DNA from: Lysobacter sp. cf310
GTDB taxonomy: Bacteria; Pseudomonadota; Gammaproteobacteria; Xanthomonadales; Xanthomonadaceae
Length of the DNA: 64,000 nt
NCBI RefSeq assembly: GCF_900114355.1
Contig: NZ_FOSS01000005.1
Coordinates: 124,001-188,000 of the forward strand
Direction of reading: 5' to 3'
The notes below the pieces were generated by a model, which was not told where the DNA came from, did not search any database, and saw only the letters and a list, made by a program, of their open reading frames with translations. Below, in pieces: positions 58,330 to 64,000 of the stretch. The position numbers were made by a program, and so were the translations under genes. Positions within the stretch are counted from its first letter, which is position 1; every line of letters starts with the position of its first letter.

Positions 58330-58728
58330 TCATCGGCTGGCGGGCTGCTTCAAGAACACCAGCCTCGCATTCACTTTCTCACCCTTCACATCCGCGCCCC
58401 TCGCGAAGCCGAGGCGCCCGTCGTGCCGGACCGTAGTGGCCTGGCGCAGAAAACCGACCAGATCCCGATCCTCCTCCACCGGCGCGAATACGAGCTGATC
58501 GCCCTGCAGCTGCCAGGTGCCACGAGCCGTCCCGTAGACGCCCAGGCAACCCTGCCAATCGCTTTCGAAGGTGTGGTCCGGACGCAGTACCACCGTGACC
58601 GAGCGACCGAGCCCGTCGCCGCTGTGGTACTCGCCCGACAACTGGTCGCTCGTCGTCCTGATGGTGGCGTCAGGCACGCAAGCGGCGAGCAAAAACAATG
58701 CCAACGTGATCGCGATAAGTTGTCTCAT
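58330..58728 (-). CDS. Lipoprotein, hypothetical
   Basis: A 132-residue protein with a clear lipobox (LALFLLAACVPD). The mature part is a small beta-barrel-like domain with SGEYHSGDGLGRSVTVVLRPDHTFESDW and ARGTWQLQGDQLVF, typical of short periplasmic lipoproteins. Family not recognised. It should be anchored in the inner or outer membrane. Confidence 0.75.
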   Translation of the reverse strand: MRQLIAITLALFLLAACVPDATIRTTSDQLSGEYHSGDGLGRSVTVVLRPDHTFESDWQGCLGVYGTARGTWQLQGDQLVFAPVEEDRDLVGFLRQATTVRHDGRLGFARGADVKGEKVNARLVFLKQPASR

Positions 58729-58753
58729 GATGCTTGCTCCTTACCGTCAGACT

Positions 58754-59209
58754 TCATTCCGTCCGCGCCTCCGCCGCCAGGATCGTCACCAGCGCCAGCC
58801 CACCCGCCACATCGAAACTGAAGTGCACGGAGTGCGTCGCGTGGTCATAGCGCAACCAACCGCCGTGCGCGCCCAGCAAAGTTCGCCCCGGCGAAGCCCC
58901 GCGATCCGGTGCACCCAGCACCGCTTCTATTTCAGCACGCGACGACGCGAATGAAAGGCCGTGCCCGAGCACGCCGCCGTACTGACTGAAATCGTCCTTG
59001 CCGGCACCGTGCAGAAAGATCGTTTGAATCGCGCCGCGTGCATCCAGCTGCAGCTGGATCCCCTGCGTCATCGAACTCAGATAGCGAACCGCCGCCATGC
59101 CCGCTTCCAACGGCGCCTGCGTATGCGCCGCCAACAGATAGGGCGCCAAGGTATGCGCCGTGGCGGGTGCCTCCGGTTTCGAGCCTAGCGTGGCGATCAG
59201 CTCATCCAT
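58754..59209 (-). CDS. Hypothetical protein
   Basis: A 151-residue cytosolic protein beginning MDELIATLGSKPEAPATAHTLAPYLLAAH after an AAGGAATGG site. A helical first half is followed by a beta-rich second half (ARGAIQTIFLHGAGKDDFSQYGG, GGWLRYDHATHSVHFSFDVAGGLALVTI). The block FASSRAEIEAVLGAPDRGASPGR recalls SmpA/OmlA-like or immunity-type folds, but I cannot assign it. Confidence 0.6.
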   Translation of the reverse strand: MDELIATLGSKPEAPATAHTLAPYLLAAHTQAPLEAGMAAVRYLSSMTQGIQLQLDARGAIQTIFLHGAGKDDFSQYGGVLGHGLSFASSRAEIEAVLGAPDRGASPGRTLLGAHGGWLRYDHATHSVHFSFDVAGGLALVTILAAEARTE

Positions 59210-59548
59210 TCCTTGAATTCCAGCAGCCGGTTTTCCCAGTGAAACGGCCATTTTCGCGTGCGGATACGGCACTAGGCAGTGGCAGCAACAGCGCTCATCG
59301 ACCCGCAACTGCAACTCTAACGTTTCGCATATCGCGCCAACCACCCACGCCCGTTTTACATCATGCGGTATCGCGGCGATTTATCTGCCCCACAAGGCAA
59401 CACTCGTCTGAGGCATTGCCGCAAATTGAATAGCGGATCGGAAGCGGCCGATACTGCCTAAGCACGGATCCCGCCGGAACCCGGCAGGCACGCATGGCCG
59501 AAGTACGGCCGGCTCCCCAAGCCGTACATCTCAAGGAGAAGAGAGCGC

Positions 59549-59851
59549 ATGAAGACGCAGAAGCGAACCGGCCACCGCCGGCTATGGATGCTCGGCGCCG
59601 CAGCGACGTTGGGCATGTTGGTCTCGCTGGCCGCGTGGGCCTTGCCCTACCCGGCCTATGGCTACACCACGGTAGCCACCTACTACTCGACGGCGGCCAA
59701 GACCCATGTGGTGGGCGTGCGGGCTTACGACAATTGCCCGCCCGGGACGCCGCCGTATCTGAGCTATGGCTCGACCTCCGCCCACCTCACGGTCGAGATC
59801 ATCCGTTGCCCGGATATGGGTAACTGGGAGCCGGACCCCGAGCAACCCTGA
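59549..59851 (+). CDS. Small secreted protein, DUF6289-like
   Basis: A 100-residue protein with a signal peptide (LWMLGAAATLGMLVSLAAWA). The mature part TVATYYSTAAKTHVVGVRAYDNC followed by a Gly/Pro-rich loop and IIRCPDMG has two cysteines and resembles the small secreted DUF6289 proteins frequent in Lysobacter. Function unknown. An AAGGAGAAGAG site precedes the ATG. Confidence 0.65.
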   Translation: MKTQKRTGHRRLWMLGAAATLGMLVSLAAWALPYPAYGYTTVATYYSTAAKTHVVGVRAYDNCPPGTPPYLSYGSTSAHLTVEIIRCPDMGNWEPDPEQP

Positions 59852-59883
59852 GCCCGATCCAACGCAGCTGAAACAGAAACAGG

Positions 59884-59933
59884 GGGTCAGAGTGCACTTT
59901 TCCACGGTGCTCCGCGAAAATGCACTCTGACCC
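59884..59933. repeat. GGGTCAGAGTGCA hairpin element
   Basis: An imperfect inverted repeat with 13-bp perfect ends (GGGTCAGAGTGCA and its complement) and a partly paired centre of about 24 bp. Total about 50 bp. It differs from the REPs. Sequences of this form are known beside Y1-type transposases in other proteobacteria; here it stands alone, just before the PIN-like gene. Confidence 0.7.
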
Positions 59934-60020
59934 TTCTTTGTTATGCCACCGAACCAGTCGACCAGGGGCAGCTAAGCTGGGGCAATAACCCATGAATCCA
60001 CCCCCATCATCGATCGAGAC

Positions 60021-60827
60021 ATGCGATACCTCCATCTGCTCGACCGCAACGCCGTATCGCTAATCAAGGAGCACAACTCCGGAAAGGTTCAAACAGACCC
60101 TAAGAAGGTGAAGTTCCTCGATCACCTGAAGTCATTGGATCGCCCCGAGAACCTCGTCACGCCGCTGCTTTCCATCATCGAAGGCGAGAAGGGAAGAGAA
60201 GATTCGGCCGAAGAAAAGGCCGTGTGCCAGCGCAAGGAATCCGAGGCGATCAGGGTGTTCTTTCGCTTCGCGACTACGGATTCCGACAACCTCGATGCAA
60301 TGGGAGATCAGCTGTCCCTGACATTTACTGCCTATCAGGAAGGACAGTGGGCCGCCAGGGCAGCATTCCTCAAAGTGGCCGCGCCACTGATCGTCCAGCC
60401 GGTGGCTAAAGCAAAACGACGAGAGGCAGAAGACAAACTCATTGCGGCGGCGGCTTCGGAAGGCCTCGCCCACGACGACGTGCTCAATATCCTGTGCCTA
60501 GCGACGCTCCATGAAAGCGAGCACGCAAGGGCTTTGCTCAAGCCCAAGCTTGTCAATGCCTACAACGTACTCAGCGACCTACAGTTCATCCATCTAACAC
60601 AGCAGATCAAATCGATTGCCCAAAAACACCATCTGCCTATCCACATTGCCGTTGTGTCCATGGATGAAGGGCTACTTGGCGCGATGGATCATATCGAGTT
60701 CCACCACTGTGATTTCATTGACGACAGCGAATTCCAAATGAAGATCCGATACCCCACGGGACTTTTCCCAGGCCTATCCGATAGCGGGTATGCCGATCTG
60801 ATGAACAAGCTGGCACAGCGCCATTAA
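60021..60827 (+). CDS. Hypothetical protein with PIN-like N-terminus
   Basis: A 268-residue cytosolic protein. The N-terminal LHLLDRNAVSLIKEHN (Asp8) and VTPLLSIIEGEKGRE (Glu54) resemble the first acidic positions of PIN-domain nucleases; a later HDDVLNILCLATLHES could give further acids. The rest is helical with a His-rich segment (HIEFHHCDFIDD). Base composition is lower in GC than the neighbours, which suggests transfer. No antitoxin is next to it, so a toxin role is only speculation. Confidence 0.55.
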   Translation: MRYLHLLDRNAVSLIKEHNSGKVQTDPKKVKFLDHLKSLDRPENLVTPLLSIIEGEKGREDSAEEKAVCQRKESEAIRVFFRFATTDSDNLDAMGDQLSLTFTAYQEGQWAARAAFLKVAAPLIVQPVAKAKRREAEDKLIAAAASEGLAHDDVLNILCLATLHESEHARALLKPKLVNAYNVLSDLQFIHLTQQIKSIAQKHHLPIHIAVVSMDEGLLGAMDHIEFHHCDFIDDSEFQMKIRYPTGLFPGLSDSGYADLMNKLAQRH

Positions 60828-60854
60828 CCAGCCACCCGAAGAGATCATGCATCG

Positions 60855-62039
60855 ATGAAGATCGCCATCAACGGCGCCGGCATCGCCGGTACAGCGCTTG
60901 CCTACTGGCTGAGCAAGCTGGGCCACGAGGTGTTGCTGGTCGAGCGGGCGCCTGCGCTGCGCACCGGTGGGTTCGTGGTCAACCTGTGGGGCATCGGCTA
61001 CGACGCGCTGGAAAGGATGGGACTGCTGCCGACGTTACTGGAGTTGCAGCACCACTCCGACGAGCTGCGCATGGTGGACCGGTCGGGGCGCACGCGGGGC
61101 GGCTACCCCTCCAGCGTGTTGTTGAAGCTCGCCAAGGGGCGCATGGCCACGCTGGCCCGATACGACATTGCCGCGACCATCTACGGTGCTTTGGAGGGCC
61201 GGGTGGAGACGCTGTTCGGCGACAGCATCGCGTCGATCGACGACGACGGGGCGCGGGTTCGTATCGGGTTCGAGCGTGCGGCGGCGCGGGACGTCGACCT
61301 GGTGATGGGCGCGGACGGTCTGCACTCGCGCGTGCGCCAGCTGGTCTTCGGGCCTGACGACCGGTTCGAGTACCCGATGGGCTGCCATGTCGCTTCGTTC
61401 GGGGTCGCCGGCTACCGACCCCGCAGCGGGAACACCTACGTGGCCTACACCGCGCCCGGCCGGTACGTGGCCCGCTTCCCGCTGCGCGACGATCGCATGC
61501 TGTTCTTCGTGTTGCTGCGGGACGAGCACCTGCCAGGGCGTGCTCCGACCAACGCGGGCGAGCGCAAGGCAGCGTTGACCGGTGCGCTCGCCGGCATTGG
61601 CTGGGAATCGGACACCGTCGTGGCAGCGTTGGAGCAGGCGGATGACGTCTACTTCGACAGCATCAGCCAGATCCGCATGGACGCATGGGCCAAGGGCAAG
61701 GTCGCGCTGATCGGCGACGCCGCTGCCTGCCCTTCTCTCATTGCAGGAGAAGGTGCTGGCTTCGCGCTAGCGCAAGCCTACGTGTTGGCGGGCGAGCTGC
61801 ATCGGCACGGCGGCGACACCGCTGCGGCCATCGCGCAGCACCAGGCGCGCCTGATGTCGGCCGTAGCGCGCAAGCAGAAGCTCGCGGAAAGCCTGGCGGC
61901 CTCATTCGTCCCTAGAACGGCACTGGGCGTGCGCGTTCGCGACTACGCCACGCTGCTGATGCGCCTCCCGGTCTTCCCGAAGATCCTGATGGGGCGCTAC
62001 TTCCACGATGAGTTGGCGCTGCCGGAGTACGGGATCTGA
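60855..62039 (+). CDS. FAD-dependent monooxygenase
   Basis: A 394-residue group A flavoprotein: KIAINGAGIAGTALAYWLSKLGHEVLLVERAP (dinucleotide-binding loop), VDLVMGADGLHSRVRQLVFG (DG motif) and GKVALIGDAAACPSLIAGEGAGFALAQAYVLAGEL (GD motif). It resembles TetX-like and phenolic hydroxylases. It inserts one oxygen atom into a small organic substrate using NAD(P)H; the substrate is unknown. Alone, with 27 bp to the preceding gene. Confidence 0.9.
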   Translation: MKIAINGAGIAGTALAYWLSKLGHEVLLVERAPALRTGGFVVNLWGIGYDALERMGLLPTLLELQHHSDELRMVDRSGRTRGGYPSSVLLKLAKGRMATLARYDIAATIYGALEGRVETLFGDSIASIDDDGARVRIGFERAAARDVDLVMGADGLHSRVRQLVFGPDDRFEYPMGCHVASFGVAGYRPRSGNTYVAYTAPGRYVARFPLRDDRMLFFVLLRDEHLPGRAPTNAGERKAALTGALAGIGWESDTVVAALEQADDVYFDSISQIRMDAWAKGKVALIGDAAACPSLIAGEGAGFALAQAYVLAGELHRHGGDTAAAIAQHQARLMSAVARKQKLAESLAASFVPRTALGVRVRDYATLLMRLPVFPKILMGRYFHDELALPEYGI

Positions 62040-62073
62040 CGCCCAGGGGCGGATGTCCATCAACCGCGTTCTA

Positions 62074-62409
62074 CTAAGCATCGCCCTTAGGCAGCGGCGC
62101 CAGGAAATCCGCCACCGGCTCCAGGATCACTTCAGGCAGGCTCTCGGCGATACACGCGCGCATCCGCGCCCAGGCGTCGGCATCCACCGACGGCCGCGCC
62201 AGCCCTTCGGCCTTCGCCGCCGCCGACGGCCACTGCGTGTAGCTGTACCAAAGATCGTCCGGCCCGCGGTGCAGACGCGAGCCCAGCGAGCCGCGTTCGG
62301 CTCGCAGCAGTTGCGTCACCCGCGACCAGGCCTCGACGAAGGTCTGCTCGGTGCCGAGGTGCAGGCGCCAACGGTAGATGGCGCAAAAGGCGGGATTGTC
62401 GCTGCTCAT
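62074..62409 (-). CDS. Antibiotic biosynthesis monooxygenase-like (ABM) protein
   Basis: A 111-residue protein with the small dimeric ABM/ferredoxin-like pattern: FCAIYRWRLHLGTEQTFVEAWSRVTQLLRAERGSLGSRLHRG, then YSYTQWPSAAAKAEG. These heme-free enzymes or folding domains act on diverse small molecules. The function cannot be told from sequence alone. Convergent with the monooxygenase gene. Confidence 0.72.
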   Translation of the reverse strand: MSSDNPAFCAIYRWRLHLGTEQTFVEAWSRVTQLLRAERGSLGSRLHRGPDDLWYSYTQWPSAAAKAEGLARPSVDADAWARMRACIAESLPEVILEPVADFLAPLPKGDA

Positions 62410-62594
62410 GCATTGATTCCACGAGGGTTGGTCGGCGGCAGGGATGCCTGCCCAAAGCCTATGAGCGAAAGGTAGCCGGAACAGGGAGCGACGTCATTGC
62501 CCTCCGCGCCCCGGACGGGAGCCATCGACTGTCTTCCCCTTGTCATGGGATTGGCATCGAATCGCCGGAACCGCTCAAGCGCCGCGAGACCGCC

Positions 62595-63269
62595 ATGGAT
62601 TTATTCCGCATTCGAATCGCGCGCCGTGCACGGAAAGCGCCTCATGGGCTGTCCCGGAGCCTTGCCTGCCTGCTATTGCTGTCCGCCGTGGGCTGGGTAG
62701 CCGGCGAGGCGCGGGCACAGCAGTGGCGGCTGACCAAGGAGAAGGACGGCATCCGCATAGAGACCCGGCGTATCCTGGGCGCACGCTTCGAAGAACTGCG
62801 TATCAGCACCTCGCTGAAGGCCCCGCCGGAGGCCATCGCGGACTACCTGTTCGGCAAGTACCTGGACGAGAAGAACCGGAACATCCGCCGCAGCTTCGTC
62901 CAGCGCGGGCGGGACGTGACCGTGTGGTCGGACGTGCTCAGCACGCCAGTCACCAGCGAACGCTGCTACTCCATGCGCTTCGAACGGCACGCGCCGGGCA
63001 ATGGCGAGATCCGGGTGAAGTTCGTTTCGCTGGACTATGTGGGCAAGAAGCCGACGCCCGACTGCATCGCGCTGCGCTCGCGCGGCGAGTGGGTAATGAC
63101 GCCCACGGGCAGCGGGACACGATTGACCTATGTGTCGCTGACCGACTTCGGCGGGAAGGTTCCGGCGATGCTGGCGGAACGCTCGCTGTCGTCGGCGGCC
63201 GTGTCCAGCCTGCGCAAGGTAGTGGCCGGATCTTCGGGGTTGGCGCTGCCCAAGGGGTTCGACGACTGA
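62595..63269 (+). CDS. START-domain lipid-binding protein, exported
   Basis: A 224-residue protein with a signal-like hydrophobic segment (SLACLLLLSAVGWVAGEARA) after a basic start. The rest matches START: WRLTKEKDGIRIETRRI, FEELRISTSLKAPPEAIADYLF, DVTVWSDVLSTPVTSERCYSMRFER and VSLTDFGGKVPAMLAERSL. START domains hold a lipid or sterol in a hydrophobic tunnel. Probably periplasmic; ligand unknown. Confidence 0.8.
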   Translation: MDLFRIRIARRARKAPHGLSRSLACLLLLSAVGWVAGEARAQQWRLTKEKDGIRIETRRILGARFEELRISTSLKAPPEAIADYLFGKYLDEKNRNIRRSFVQRGRDVTVWSDVLSTPVTSERCYSMRFERHAPGNGEIRVKFVSLDYVGKKPTPDCIALRSRGEWVMTPTGSGTRLTYVSLTDFGGKVPAMLAERSLSSAAVSSLRKVVAGSSGLALPKGFDD

Positions 63270-63275
63270 ATGACG

Positions 63276-63731
63276 CTACTCGATCCGTGCAATAGACAGG
63301 CGGGAACCGCCGCTAGTATCCGTTGCCGAAAGCGTGACACCCTCAGCATCGACCTCGAACTTCACCGCGATGGCGGGTTCTCCCCGCCGCGCTGGCGCAA
63401 AGCCCGCGATCTGAAACTGCCCCAAAGATTGGGCCGCTTTGACCATAGGCGAGTCGCCGCGATAGAGATGCACGCTGATCTGGCCCTGGCCATCCTCCGC
63501 CGTGCTGAAGGTTTGGGATCGCGAGCAGGGAATCTCGCAGCCCTTGGCCAGCAACGGCGTAAACACGCCTCCGAGTGTCTCGATGCCCACGGACTCTCGG
63601 AGGGCCTTGCCCTCGATCAGCGTAGTCGAGGCCGGCGCCACGAGAATCGACACACTGTCGGTATGCGCGCATCCGGCAAAGCACAAAGCCAACAGACCGA
63701 TCGCAGACCTCACTATTGCCTCCGAAAACAT
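63276..63731 (-). CDS. Lipoprotein made only of an Hsp70 substrate-binding domain
   Basis: A 151-residue protein with a signal peptide and lipobox-like site (LLALCFAGC, Cys21). The mature part matches the beta substrate-binding domain of DnaK/Hsp70: ESVGIETLGGVFTPLLAKGCEIPCSRSQTFSTAED, SVHLYRGDSP, SLGQFQIAGFAPARRGEPAIAVKFEVDAEG. There is no ATPase domain and no helical lid. Such an exported, single-domain form should bind extended peptides without ATP control. Convergent with the START gene, with a 6-bp gap. Confidence 0.82.
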   Translation of the reverse strand: MFSEAIVRSAIGLLALCFAGCAHTDSVSILVAPASTTLIEGKALRESVGIETLGGVFTPLLAKGCEIPCSRSQTFSTAEDGQGQISVHLYRGDSPMVKAAQSLGQFQIAGFAPARRGEPAIAVKFEVDAEGVTLSATDTSGGSRLSIARIE

Positions 63732-63877
63732 AGATTGACCGAGGCGCGAGCTGCGTCGACTCGAATGACTGGTTAGATCGCAGTCAGCTGCAACTGAAAG
63801 ACACTTCCTTCAGGTCGGCTACTAGTCGAGTTTACGGAACTGATCGCGAGTTGGTTCATGACTCCGAATGAAACAAC

Positions 63878-64000
63878 TCAGTCCGCAAGCTCATACCATC
63901 CTTCCGCGCGCCACCGGCCCCGCCGCCAACCTTCTCTGCAGGGCTTGCGCTCCATGGCCAACGGATCCGAGACATACCGTCGGACCGTGTGCTTGACCGG
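63878..64000 (-). CDS. Partial gene at right edge, C-terminus only
   Basis: A minus-strand frame open to the window edge, reading YVSDPLAMERKPCREGWRRG then RWRAEGWYELAD and a stop. The Trp/Arg-rich C-terminus looks protein-like but is too short to place. Its start lies outside the window. Confidence 0.4.
   Translation of the reverse strand, partial: PVKHTVRRYVSDPLAMERKPCREGWRRGRWRAEGWYELAD

Overview
The window is a stretch of high-GC chromosome from a gammaproteobacterium of the Xanthomonadaceae, most likely Lysobacter or a close relative. This rests on four things: codon use; dense intergenic REP-type palindromes around GGAGCGGCGTAAGCCGC together with two matching REP-associated transposases; a type IV secretion effector with the Xanthomonadales XVIPCD tail; and housekeeping genes of this group (homodimeric aceE, MaeB-type malic enzyme, a Grx/IscA-like/rhodanese fusion). 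I saw no rRNA, tRNA or CRISPR array.

Layout. 1-10 kb holds short unrelated units: RcnB-like protein, TPR protein, RibD-like reductase, HEAT protein, arylamine N-acetyltransferase, DUF1697, a LysR regulator divergent from a PcaD-like lactonase with a clean palindromic operator between them, and an exported HEAT protein. 10-13 kb holds a QxW-ended small protein divergent from an 822-residue helical protein that looks like a pore-forming toxin. 14.8-16.9 kb is an AraC regulator divergent from a TAT-exported alpha/beta hydrolase. 16.9-19.5 kb is an antibacterial module: an M23-like/XVIPCD effector, its probable lipoprotein immunity protein, a 47-residue secreted Cys peptide and the possible tail of a second effector. 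19.5-22 kb has a LamG protein with a possible cysteine-hydrolase domain and small hypotheticals.

22-29.6 kb is a lower-GC island. A DUF3883-type putative restriction nuclease diverges from a ribbon-helix-helix regulator, a C5 cytosine methyltransferase and Vsr. These are followed by a two-gene pair: a cytosolic protein with two GHKL ATPase modules and a His-Glu box, and a protein with an intact receiver domain and an unassigned C-terminus. This is the best candidate for an undescribed defence-linked system. A symmetrical terminator separates it from aceE.

32.5-36.1 kb contains two RAYT genes, each flanked by its own REP variant, with an SMR transporter and a GST/LysR pair between them. 36-49.6 kb is mostly core: glycosyltransferase, MaeB, GT-C-like membrane protein, DUF1704 protein, RsgA, aminotransferase/SGNH pair, methyltransferase, polysaccharide deacetylase and glutaredoxin fusion. 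It is broken up by large REP arrays at 41.0-41.7, 47.2-47.8 and 49.65-50.05 kb. 50-55.5 kb has DUF924, an LprI-like protein, AMP nucleosidase and a coupled pair of exported amidohydrolases. 55.7-64 kb is a run of small exported, membrane or VOC-type proteins, a possible PIN-like gene beside a solitary hairpin element, an FAD monooxygenase, a START-domain protein, and a lipoprotein made only of an Hsp70 substrate-binding domain. A gene is cut by the right edge.

All assignments come from reading motifs in the translated sequence; no database search was run.
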